From Flavobacteriaceae bacterium (GTDB taxonomy: Bacteria; Bacteroidota; Bacteroidia; Flavobacteriales; Flavobacteriaceae), in assembly GCA_023254815.1 (NCBI GenBank), contig JALRKI010000064.1, forward strand, positions 1-10,140: 10,140 nt of DNA, read 5' to 3'. The stretch's first letter is position 1, and the number at the start of each line of letters is the position of its first letter. A program made the translations under genes and the position numbers. The notes beneath the pieces were generated by a model, which worked only from the letters and a program-made list of their open reading frames with translations, searched no databases and had not been told where the DNA came from. This document shows positions 1-6,293 of the stretch, in pieces.

Positions 1-318
1 CCCATCGTAATAGGTTTCGGAGTAAACCTTGGTTTCAAGCAAATCGGTATCACAAATCAGTATCCTGTTAGCCTGTTGTGCCAGTTGGTTTTCGAGAGCC
101 ATTTGCCCTACTGCAATGGGCATCAGATCCTTTGGCTCGCAGGACTTTTGTTCCCGATCCCATTTGGCCTGCAAATAATCCCTCGCAAACTCGGGAACCC
201 ATGGCGTTTGGTAATGGTCCGCTAATTGCTGGGACAGCGTAGTTTTTCCAGTCGATTCTGGGCCGAATAGGACCACCTTCAGACAGTCTGAAGGCTGTTG
301 TTCAATTGTTTCTTCCAT
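1..318 (-). CDS. nadR: NadR-like AAA/P-loop nucleotide kinase (probable ribosylnicotinamide kinase), 3' end cut by window edge
   Basis: Only the first 106 codons are in the window; the rest lies beyond position 1. Reading from the ATG at 318, a short polar leader is followed by a P-loop, GPESTGKTTL, at about residues 20-29. Next come VPEFARDYL and later CDTDLLETKVYSETYY. This order is typical of the NadR C-terminal ribosylnicotinamide kinase domain and of its stand-alone AAA homologues in Bacteroidota. Such kinases phosphorylate nicotinamide riboside to NMN in the cytoplasm. The start lies 40 bases inside the end of pnuC, on the same strand, so the two are very likely one operon: PnuC brings in the riboside and this enzyme traps it. 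There is no N-terminal helix-turn-helix or adenylyltransferase domain as in enterobacterial NadR, because the P-loop comes almost at once. Family is quite sure; exact substrate is inferred from the pnuC linkage. Confidence 0.82.
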   Translation of the reverse strand, partial: MEETIEQQPSDCLKVVLFGPESTGKTTLSQQLADHYQTPWVPEFARDYLQAKWDREQKSCEPKDLMPIAVGQMALENQLAQQANRILICDTDLLETKVYSETYYDG

Positions 319-911
319 GCGAAGTAGCCCTGAATGGCCAATAGTGTAAAAATTAAATATTGCAATGACAGAAAGCCCCATCCTCTGTACAGGTATAACG
401 GAACGGTAATGATGTCCGCAATAATCCAAAGGGTCCAATTTTCAAGTTTTTTGGTCGCCATGTACCACATGGCCGTAAAAAATAATCCCGAAGTAAAAAT
501 GTCAATATAGTTGGATGGGCCTATGGTCACATGGCTGCCTACATATACTCCATAAGTGATCACAAGGGTGCCGAGAAACATGCCTACACCTATCCATTTC
601 TCCTTGGTATTGGTTCTTGAAACCCTAACCGCGAGTTGATTATTTTGCCGCCTCGACCAGTTCCACCAGCCATAGAGACTCATTACTGAATAGTAAAAAT
701 TCATCATCATGTCACCCATAAGCTCCGCTAAAAACAACAAATAGACCGTAATAACTGTTGCAATTAGTCCAGTGGGATAAACCAATATATTGGCTTGTTT
801 GGCATAAACCACGCTGACAATGCCAAAGACAAATGCTACCACCTCGAGTAGAATTAGGCCTATTGAGCGTCCCAAATAGGGTTCAATAAAAAAATTGATG
901 ACCTCAGTCAT
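279..911 (-). CDS. pnuC: PnuC family nicotinamide riboside transporter
   Basis: This 210-residue, very hydrophobic protein has about seven predicted membrane segments. The family signature is visible: a membrane helix leading into NFYYSVMSLYGWWNW (residues 71-85), close to the WxxWNW motif of PnuC. Later, KKLENWTLWIIADII (154-168) and an LYLYRG stretch (about 172-177) match the second conserved block. PnuC carriers move nicotinamide riboside across the inner membrane by facilitated diffusion, and uptake is driven by phosphorylation inside. The downstream same-strand gene is a NadR-like kinase that starts within the last 40 bases of this one, which fits that coupling. The ATG at 911 gives the expected length. 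A TATCTTTG box 26 bases upstream suggests its own promoter rather than simple read-through from the phosphopantetheinyl transferase gene. Some PnuC relatives carry thiamine (PnuT), but the kinase neighbour favours nicotinamide riboside. Confidence 0.93.
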   Translation of the reverse strand: MTEVINFFIEPYLGRSIGLILLEVVAFVFGIVSVVYAKQANILVYPTGLIATVITVYLLFLAELMGDMMMNFYYSVMSLYGWWNWSRRQNNQLAVRVSRTNTKEKWIGVGMFLGTLVITYGVYVGSHVTIGPSNYIDIFTSGLFFTAMWYMATKKLENWTLWIIADIITVPLYLYRGWGFLSLQYLIFTLLAIQGYFAWKKQLNNSLQTV

Positions 912-936
912 TGCCCTGGATTATCTTAAAATCGGT

Positions 937-944
937 CAAAGATA
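937..944 (-). promoter_or_regulatory. Bacteroidota -7 box of a putative pnuC promoter
   Basis: Read on the minus strand this is TATCTTTG, a full match to the Bacteroidota -7 consensus TAnnTTTG. It lies in the 51-base gap between the phosphopantetheinyl transferase stop and the pnuC ATG, implying a leader of about 20 bases. I see no TTG at the expected -33 spacing, so this rests on one box. Confidence 0.4.
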
Positions 945-962
945 CACTTTACTATTAAAGAA

Positions 963-1589
963 CTAGCCGATGATATAGGAACAATGATATTCCCCAAGTG
1001 ACAACTGCGCCAATTGGTGTCGGTGTAGCATGGTATCGAAACGACATTCTCCAAAAAAAACTTTATCCTGGGGATGAAAGTTCAATATGTGGAGATGATT
1101 CTTAAAACTCAAACCTGCAATAGCAAACCTTTTGTACAAGGATTCCTTGGCGCACCAAATTGCGGTCAAATGTCGAACAAAATGATCTCCATGTTGGTCC
1201 AAATAGCTCCATTCTGAGCCAATAAATTTTGATGCAATTTTCACAACTTTAGGTCTCACTTTTTCAATATCAATGCCAACTGGCGTGTCACTGACAATAA
1301 TTGCAGCGAAGTCAAAAGAATGTGTAATTGAAACTTGACGACCATCATTCAAATGAGGTTTGCCCCATTCGTCATAAAACAAATCAACATCCGAATAATT
1401 TTCTAAGGCCAACAAATGTCTGACGCTGAGGTATCCGCAGCGATGAATTTGGCTTTTCATGCCTGTAACCCGAGCTTTACTTTCAGAGGTCAAGAAAAGT
1501 CCTGACGCAAGTTGTATCGGATCCTCTGTTATCTTCCAAATGTGGACAGAAGTTTTAGAATTTACCTTAATGGATTTGAATAATGGCAA
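963..1589 (-). CDS. 4'-phosphopantetheinyl transferase superfamily protein (Sfp type)
   Basis: This 208-residue cytoplasmic enzyme should move the 4'-phosphopantetheine arm of coenzyme A onto a serine of carrier proteins (acyl, peptidyl or aryl carriers), turning apo into holo forms. The Sfp-type motifs are in order: GKPHL (76-80), SITHS (87-91), VGIDIE (104-109, with the metal-binding pair D107 and E109), and WCAKESLYK (145-153, with the conserved E149 and K153). The length of about 210 fits the Sfp/HetI group rather than the 120-residue AcpS group. The start is a TTG at 1589; the resulting N-terminus MPLFKSI resembles, from memory, flavobacterial homologues, and no ATG is available upstream. 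It is divergent from ahcY, an arrangement I recall as common in flavobacteria. The carrier-protein substrate cannot be told from this window. Confidence 0.9.
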   Translation of the reverse strand: MPLFKSIKVNSKTSVHIWKITEDPIQLASGLFLTSESKARVTGMKSQIHRCGYLSVRHLLALENYSDVDLFYDEWGKPHLNDGRQVSITHSFDFAAIIVSDTPVGIDIEKVRPKVVKIASKFIGSEWSYLDQHGDHFVRHLTAIWCAKESLYKRFAIAGLSFKNHLHILNFHPQDKVFFGECRFDTMLHRHQLAQLSLGEYHCSYIIG

Positions 1590-1610
1590 GGTCGTTTTGT
1601 TAAGAATCCG

Positions 1611-1618
1611 TATTTTTG
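1611..1618 (+). promoter_or_regulatory. Bacteroidota -7 box of a putative ahcY promoter
   Basis: The sequence TATTTTTG matches TAnnTTTG and lies 30 bases before the ahcY ATG at 1649. The nearest upstream TTG (1597-1599) is only 11 bases away, shorter than the usual -33/-7 spacing, so the upstream element is unconvincing. Confidence 0.45.
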
Positions 1619-1635
1619 CAATGCGCTTTAAAAGA

Positions 1636-1643
1636 CAAATATA
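1636..1643 (-). promoter_or_regulatory. Bacteroidota -7 box of a putative phosphopantetheinyl transferase promoter
   Basis: Read on the minus strand this is TATATTTG, a full match to TAnnTTTG. It lies 46 bases upstream of the TTG start at 1589 and 5 bases in front of the ahcY ATG on the other strand. The matching -33 region would fall inside the ahcY coding sequence. No clear TTG is seen there. Confidence 0.42.
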
Positions 1644-1648
1644 AACCT

Positions 1649-2965
1649 ATGAGCACTAAAACAGTATCCTTTGTACCATATAAAGTAAAAGACATGTCTT
1701 TGGCCGAATGGGGTCGTAAAGAAATTACATTAGCAGAAGCCGAAATGCCTGGCTTAATGCAGTTACGTCAAGAATATGGTCCTTCTCGGCCACTAGCAGG
1801 TGCTCGGATTGCAGGATGTCTTCACATGACCATTCAAACCGCAGTCTTGATTGAAACTTTAGTCGAATTGGGTGCCCAGGTCACCTGGAGTTCTTGTAAT
1901 ATTTTCTCAACCCAAGATCATGCCGCTGCTGCTATAGCTGCTGCTGGAATCCCCGTTTATGCCTGGAAAGGGATGAACGAACAAGACTTTGAATGGTGTA
2001 TCGAACAAACTTTATTTTTTGGCGAGAACAGAGAGCCTTTAAATTTGATTTTAGATGATGGAGGAGACTTGACCAATATGGTATTTGACCACTATCCCGA
2101 GTTGATCAAAGGCATCAATGGCTTGTCTGAAGAAACCACTACAGGCGTCCATCGCCTTTATGAACGTATGGCTAACGGAACATTGCCTATGCCTGCCATT
2201 AACGTGAACGATTCAGTTACCAAAAGTAAATTTGACAACAAATACGGTTGTAAAGAAAGTGCTGTTGATGCCATACGTCGTGCAACAGACTTGATGCTTG
2301 CAGGAAAACGAGTGGTGGTTTGTGGCTATGGCGATGTTGGCAAAGGAACTGCAGCTTCATTTAGAGGTGCAGGAAGTATTGTTACTGTTACAGAAATTGA
2401 CCCGATTTGCGCTCTTCAAGCAGCCATGGATGGTTATGAAGTTAAACGACTAGACTCCGTTGTTAGCAATGCTGATATTATTGTTACGGCAACTGGAAAT
2501 AAAGGCATTGTGTTACAACGACACTTCGAGGCCATGAAAGACAAAACAGTGGTATGCAATATTGGTCATTTTGACAATGAAATTGATATGGCTTGGCTCA
2601 ATGCCAATCACTACGAGTCGAAAACAGTAATCAAACCACAAGTCGACCAGTACACCATAAACGGAAAGGATGTTGTAATTCTAGCCGAGGGACGATTGGT
2701 CAACCTCGGTTGTGCCACAGGACATCCCAGCTTTGTGATGAGTAATTCATTTACCAACCAAGTGTTGGCTCAAATAGAATTATGGAAAAATGCTGACAAC
2801 TACAGTAACGAAGTTTATACTCTTCCAAAACATTTGGACGAAAAAGTAGCTAAACTTCATCTCGAAAAACTGAGTGTCGAGTTAGAAACTCTAAGCTCCG
2901 AACAGGCCGCCTATATTGGTGTTAGTGTAGAAGGGCCTTTTAAGCCAGACTACTACAGGTACTAG
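1649..2965 (+). CDS. ahcY: Adenosylhomocysteinase (S-adenosylhomocysteine hydrolase)
   Basis: This 438-residue cytoplasmic NAD-dependent enzyme reversibly splits S-adenosylhomocysteine into adenosine and homocysteine, relieving product inhibition of SAM-dependent methyltransferases. Visible landmarks are GCLHM with the conserved histidine near residue 59, ILDDGGDLT with D137, SEETTTG with E162, NVNDSVTKSKFDN with K192 and D196, the NAD-binding loop GYGDVGKG (226-233), GHFDNEID, and the C-terminal KPDYYRY with its cofactor-binding lysine and tyrosine. Length and alignment from memory match the compact form without the roughly 40-residue insertion found in many bacterial enzymes, so it resembles the animal type. 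An in-frame ATG at 1616 exists, but the ATG at 1649 gives the family N-terminus (MSTKTV...YKVKD) and 1616 would sit at the promoter box. The stop overlaps the stop of the convergent helicase gene. Confidence 0.97.
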   Translation: MSTKTVSFVPYKVKDMSLAEWGRKEITLAEAEMPGLMQLRQEYGPSRPLAGARIAGCLHMTIQTAVLIETLVELGAQVTWSSCNIFSTQDHAAAAIAAAGIPVYAWKGMNEQDFEWCIEQTLFFGENREPLNLILDDGGDLTNMVFDHYPELIKGINGLSEETTTGVHRLYERMANGTLPMPAINVNDSVTKSKFDNKYGCKESAVDAIRRATDLMLAGKRVVVCGYGDVGKGTAASFRGAGSIVTVTEIDPICALQAAMDGYEVKRLDSVVSNADIIVTATGNKGIVLQRHFEAMKDKTVVCNIGHFDNEIDMAWLNANHYESKTVIKPQVDQYTINGKDVVILAEGRLVNLGCATGHPSFVMSNSFTNQVLAQIELWKNADNYSNEVYTLPKHLDEKVAKLHLEKLSVELETLSSEQAAYIGVSVEGPFKPDYYRY

Positions 2966-4260
2966 TACCAACGCTTTTTTGGTTTGCGATTCTTTGGTTT
3001 TGCCGCAACAGTTTGGTGCGACGGACTTTTTCCTTTTTTCCCTTTAGTGGATTTGCTTGATCGAGCTGGTGTTGGTTTTCCGCCTGACTTCCCTTCTCCC
3101 CTGTTATTTCCATTTTTCGATGACATCTTGGGAGAATAGTAGCCTTCCACCTCTTCTAAAGGTATATTAAAATCAATTAGTCTTTCGATGCTCCTGAGGT
3201 AATTTTTTTCATCAGGACTTACAAAGGAAATGGCTACTCCATTGGCTCCAGCCCTTCCTGTTCTTCCAATTCTGTGCACATAATCTTCAGGAATATTAGG
3301 CAAATCAAAGTTAACCACATGAGGTAATAAAGGGATATCCAGCCCGCGAGCTGCAATATCAGTAGCTACCAATATTCTTACCTTATTTCGTTTGAAATCG
3401 GCCAAAGCCTTTGTTCTGGCGCCTTGACTTTTGTTACCATGGATGGCGACTGATGAAATGCCAAGGCTTTCAATTTTCTCACTGAGGTTATTAGCGCCGT
3501 GTTTAGTGCGGCAAAAAACCAATGCCTGATTCCAATTTTGATCATTGATCAGATGCACTAGGAGATCTTTCTTTTTTGACTTATCAACACGAAAACCCAT
3601 TTGTGAAATCGATTCAACTGCAGAGTTAGGCGGAGAAACATCCACCTTGACAGGATGGTGCAAGATGTCCTTAGTTAACCTTTTAATTTCCTCTGTGAAG
3701 GTAGCAGAGAACATGAGATTTTGTCTTTGGCCTGGCATCAATGAGATGATCTTTTTGATGTCTCCTAAAAATCCCATATCTAACATTCTGTCGGCCTCAT
3801 CGAGAACAAACATTGATATTGATTTTAGTGACAAATGACGTTGATTGTATAAATCAAGTAATCTTCCCGGTGTGGCTATCACTATGTCTTGACCTTGTTG
3901 AAGTGCCATCACTTGGGGCCTTTGATTGACCCCGCCGTAAATAACTGTTGATTTCAGTTTAGTAAACTGGGCGTAAGACCTCAAGTTGCTGGAGACCTGA
4001 GCAGCCAACTCCCTAGTAGGGGTCAAAATCAAAGCTCTTGGTTGACGACGACCTTTAATTTCCGTTTTGCTCAAAATCTGCAATATAGGCAAGGTAAAAC
4101 TTGCTGTTTTTCCAGTACCTGTTTGTGCCGAAGCTAAAATGTCTGAGCCTGCCAATACTAATGGAATGGCTTGTTCTTGAATTGGCGTTGGCGTGGTGTA
4201 TCCTTGTTTCGCAACTGCTTTCAGAAGGTCAGGAGATAATCCGAGTTTGTCAAATGACAT
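2962..4260 (-). CDS. rhlE: DEAD-box ATP-dependent RNA helicase, RhlE type
   Basis: This 432-residue helicase has the full motif set: a Q motif in the first 30 residues (F3, then TPTPIQ), Walker A AQTGTGKT (45-52), PTREL (81-85), TPGR (130-133), DEAD (154-157), SAT (185-187), ATDIAARGLD (299-308) and HRIGRTGR (329-336). The two RecA-like domains end near residue 375. A low-complexity, lysine-, serine- and glycine-rich tail of about 55 residues follows and ends KKRWY. Such basic tails bind RNA loosely and are typical of RhlE-like proteins, which remodel RNA in ribosome assembly, decay or cold adaptation. The ATG at 4260 sits directly before the Q motif. The gene is monocistronic by position: a terminator lies upstream and a convergent gene downstream. 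The RhlE assignment is a subfamily judgement; DEAD-box identity is certain. Confidence 0.95.
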   Translation of the reverse strand: MSFDKLGLSPDLLKAVAKQGYTTPTPIQEQAIPLVLAGSDILASAQTGTGKTASFTLPILQILSKTEIKGRRQPRALILTPTRELAAQVSSNLRSYAQFTKLKSTVIYGGVNQRPQVMALQQGQDIVIATPGRLLDLYNQRHLSLKSISMFVLDEADRMLDMGFLGDIKKIISLMPGQRQNLMFSATFTEEIKRLTKDILHHPVKVDVSPPNSAVESISQMGFRVDKSKKKDLLVHLINDQNWNQALVFCRTKHGANNLSEKIESLGISSVAIHGNKSQGARTKALADFKRNKVRILVATDIAARGLDIPLLPHVVNFDLPNIPEDYVHRIGRTGRAGANGVAISFVSPDEKNYLRSIERLIDFNIPLEEVEGYYSPKMSSKNGNNRGEGKSGGKPTPARSSKSTKGKKGKSPSHQTVAAKPKNRKPKKRWY

Positions 4261-4320
4261 TTAGAGTGGTTTTTTGAGAGCGATCAGATGCAATTAAAAG
4301 ACCTCCCCTGTTTAAAGCGG

Positions 4321-4328
4321 CAAAGGTA
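4321..4328 (-). promoter_or_regulatory. Bacteroidota -7 box of a putative DEAD-box helicase promoter
   Basis: Read on the minus strand this is TACCTTTG, a full match to TAnnTTTG. It lies 61 bases upstream of the helicase ATG and beyond the rpmA terminator, so it can supply independent transcription with a leader of about 50 bases. TTG triplets occur 12 and 25 bases upstream of it, neither at ideal spacing. The leader contains a GGGGAGG stretch, but it is too far from the ATG to be an ordinary ribosome binding site. Confidence 0.45.
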
Positions 4329-4378
4329 CATTTTAAAATCCAACGAAAAACATCAAACAGACTACAACATATAAGCAT

Positions 4379-4404
4379 AAAAAAAGCCCCATAAGTGGGG
4401 CTTT
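4379..4404 (-). terminator. Intrinsic terminator of the rplU-rpmA operon
   Basis: Read on the minus strand, AAAGCCCC, a six-base loop and GGGGCTTT form an eight-base stem that runs straight into a run of seven T. It begins 20 bases after the rpmA stop codon. It is the only textbook intrinsic terminator in the window. Confidence 0.9.
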
Positions 4405-4423
4405 CAAGATGATAATCGTTCAA

Positions 4424-4684
4424 TTATGACTCAAATGGTACAATTGAAACATAGGACTTATTGTCCTTCTTTTTTTGAAATTTGACAATTCCGTCAACTC
4501 TCGCATGAAGAGTGTGATCTTTTCCAGCATAAACATTTTCACCAGGATGATGAGCAGTACCGCGTTGACGAATGATAATGTTACCAGCTACAGCAGCTTG
4601 ACCTCCAAAAATCTTTACACCTAAGCGTTTCGATTCCGATTCTCTACCGTTTTTAGAACTTCCGACTCCTTTTTTATGTGCCAT
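4424..4684 (-). CDS. rpmA: 50S ribosomal protein L27
   Basis: This 86-residue protein matches bacterial L27 along its whole length: MAHKKGVGSSKNGR at the start, then RLGVKIFGGQ, then RQRGTAHHPGENVYAGKDHTL. The flexible N-terminal arm of L27 reaches towards the peptidyl transferase centre. There is no Firmicutes-type cleavable N-terminal extension; MAHKKG begins at once. The gene follows rplU after 28 bases, the usual L21-L27 pairing, and is followed by a strong intrinsic terminator, so this is the end of a two-gene operon. Confidence 0.98.
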   Translation of the reverse strand: MAHKKGVGSSKNGRESESKRLGVKIFGGQAAVAGNIIIRQRGTAHHPGENVYAGKDHTLHARVDGIVKFQKKKDNKSYVSIVPFES

Positions 4685-4712
4685 GATTGTTGTCTTTTAA
4701 AATGGTTTAGGT

Positions 4713-5225
4713 TTAGCTTAATGCTGCGATCAATTCGGCTTTTTTCATTGCCGAGATTCCAGAAATGCCCTTTTCTTTTGCTAGGGATTTCAATTCAGCA
4801 ACTGACATGCTATCCAAATCGGCAGTTGGCGCTTTGACCTCAACAGGTTCAGCTTTCGCTGATTGAGTCTTTGCGGTTGCCTTTTCAGCTTTATTTGCCG
4901 ATGGCTTAGCGCCAGATGCTATAATGCTGTCAATCTGAATTTCTGTAAAAGACTGTCTGTGACCGTTTTTGACACGGTATCCCTTACGTCGTTTCTTTTT
5001 AAACACGATGACTTTGTCACCGCGTAAGTGTTTCAATACTTTAGCACTCACTTGAGCACCATCTATAACCGGGGCGCCTAAAGTTACTTTCCCACTGTCG
5101 TCCAAAAGAAGCACATTGTCAAAAGTGACTTTTTTGCCTTCTTCAGAATCCAAACGGTGAACAAAGACTTTTTGGTCTTTCACAACTTTGAATTGTTGCC
5201 CTGCTATCTCTACAATTGCGTACAT
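4713..5225 (-). CDS. rplU: 50S ribosomal protein L21 with a C-terminal SAP/Rho-N-like extension
   Basis: Residues 1 to about 104 are an ordinary L21, starting MYAIVEIAGQQFKV and including KVIVFKKKRRKGYRVKNGHRQ (71-91), the basic part that contacts 23S rRNA. Bacterial L21 usually ends here, at about 103 residues. This protein continues to 170: an alanine-, lysine- and glutamate-rich linker (about 105-138), then a compact end, MSVAELKSLAKEKGI...KKAELIAAL (140-169). That end looks like the helix-turn-helix SAP/Rho-N class of small nucleic-acid-binding domains. Extended L21 proteins are known to me in Bacteroidota, so this is not a fusion artefact, but the ordered end domain stands out. The gene leads an operon with rpmA and has a well-spaced promoter. 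Core function is certain; the tail's role is unknown. Confidence 0.96.
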   Translation of the reverse strand: MYAIVEIAGQQFKVVKDQKVFVHRLDSEEGKKVTFDNVLLLDDSGKVTLGAPVIDGAQVSAKVLKHLRGDKVIVFKKKRRKGYRVKNGHRQSFTEIQIDSIIASGAKPSANKAEKATAKTQSAKAEPVEVKAPTADLDSMSVAELKSLAKEKGISGISAMKKAELIAALS

Positions 5226-5264
5226 CGCGCTGGGTTTAAGGGTTTATCATTATTAAAATGCCTG

Positions 5265-5294
5265 CAAATATAGTGTAATTTGAAAAACCAACAA
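5265..5294 (-). promoter_or_regulatory. Promoter of the rplU-rpmA operon
   Basis: Read on the minus strand, TTG (5294-5292), a 19-base spacer and TATATTTG (5272-5265) match both halves of the Bacteroidota primary-sigma promoter, TTG-N17-23-TAnnTTTG. The predicted leader to the rplU ATG is about 30-35 bases. This is the best promoter match in the window, as expected for a ribosomal operon. Confidence 0.68.
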
Positions 5295-5328
5295 ACCTTT
5301 GAACATATATTACCAAAAACGGTTCGAA

Positions 5329-6198
5329 TTACTTGTTTCTATTGGCTAAATAAACCCCAAAGAGTATGAGTCCAGCAGCGAGACCTTGCTCGAAATACAG
5401 TTTCTCGCCATCGAGAGTGGCCCAAAACACTGCAACAATAGGCATCAAATAAGTTACCGAGGAGGAAAATACTGGAGTTGACATTTGGACAAGACGGTTG
5501 AACAAGACCTTCGCGATTGCTGTGCCAAATAGAGATAATACCAGCACATAGCCCAAAGAGCTTAAAACTTCTGGGGATCGGTATACTCCATTTTGAAAAA
5601 AACCACTTAGGGTAAGAATCAGTAATGCGGGTACCATCAGTATCACAAAATTTCCAGCAGCTATGGTAAGCGCCGTCATTTCTTGTAAATATTTTTTGAT
5701 GATGTTGATGTTGATGGCGTACATTAATGTGGAAAGTATAACAAAGCCCGAATAATAATAATTTTGATCAGGATTAAACTCTGCACCATAGCCAATGAGA
5801 ATGGCTGTTCCAATAAACCCAACAATCACCCCCAAGAACTGTCTTCTAGTTGTCCCTATTTTAAACAGCATTAGTCCAAATAAAATCGTGTTGAGGGGCA
5901 CTAGTCCATTCAAAATTGAAGCCACTGAACTGTCTATTTGTGTCTCAGCAATCGCAAAAAGAAAGGCAGGGAAAAAAGTTCCTAAAATAGCCGAGCCGAT
6001 TACCCAAGGCCATTGAGTTTTTGTGATAGTTCTTATCAACCGAAATCCAAACAACAAAATCATACTGCCTGAAAACAACAATCTGAGAGACCCCAATTGG
6101 AATGGAGTTAACCCAACCAAACTTTTTTTAATAAGAATAAAGGAACTCCCCCAAATCAACGAAAGCGCGGCAAGAAAAAACCATTTCTTGTAAGTCAC
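5329..6198 (-). CDS. EamA-domain (DMT superfamily) transporter
   Basis: This is a membrane protein of about 289 residues with two EamA repeats and about ten transmembrane helices. The first begins FFLAALSLIWGSSFILIKK, the hallmark start of bacterial DMT exporters. It is followed by the proline-rich PFQLGSLRLL, a short helix ending RRQFLGVIVGFIG between the halves, and a C-terminal half ending LILFGVYLANR. Family members export amino acids, metabolites or drugs; the substrate cannot be read here. The start is uncertain because the 5' end has no ATG. The frame is open to a TTG at 6282, with GTG at 6219, TTG at 6207 and GTG at 6198. I chose 6198 because it puts TYKKW directly before the first helix, as in relatives. 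The 6282 start would run across the promoter of the divergent gene. There is no sign of operon partners. Confidence 0.88.
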   Translation of the reverse strand: MTYKKWFFLAALSLIWGSSFILIKKSLVGLTPFQLGSLRLLFSGSMILLFGFRLIRTITKTQWPWVIGSAILGTFFPAFLFAIAETQIDSSVASILNGLVPLNTILFGLMLFKIGTTRRQFLGVIVGFIGTAILIGYGAEFNPDQNYYYSGFVILSTLMYAININIIKKYLQEMTALTIAAGNFVILMVPALLILTLSGFFQNGVYRSPEVLSSLGYVLVLSLFGTAIAKVLFNRLVQMSTPVFSSSVTYLMPIVAVFWATLDGEKLYFEQGLAAGLILFGVYLANRNK

Positions 6199-6236
6199 AA
6201 AAATCAATGGCTTTATCACAACACAATATTTAGCAG

Positions 6237-6269
6237 TTGCAAAGGAATGTATAATTTTCCTTACTTTTG
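6237..6269 (+). promoter_or_regulatory. Putative promoter of the HMA lipoprotein gene
   Basis: TTG (6237-6239), a 22-base spacer and TACTTTTG (6262-6269) fit TTG-N17-23-TAnnTTTG. The predicted transcript begins about 18 bases before the ATG at 6294. A one-mismatch box on the opposite strand, TTCCTTTG at 6247-6240, could serve the divergent transporter gene, so the two promoters would overlap. No operator-like dyad is evident between them. Confidence 0.52.
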
Positions 6270-6293
6270 CATGACCAAACAAAAATTTAAATC

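Noticed and set aside
912..962. Possible riboswitch in front of pnuC, since some PnuC-family genes are under TPP control.
   Set aside because: The gap is only 51 bases and the predicted leader about 20; there is no room for, and no sign of, a TPP aptamer.
1459..1644. Short plus-strand open frame opposite the phosphopantetheinyl transferase 5' end.
   Set aside because: No recognisable protein features; it is a shadow of a gene with clear catalytic motifs.
1616..1648. Upstream ATG extending ahcY by 11 residues.
   Set aside because: It overlaps the promoter box, and the extra residues are not part of the family N-terminus; the ATG at 1649 fits.
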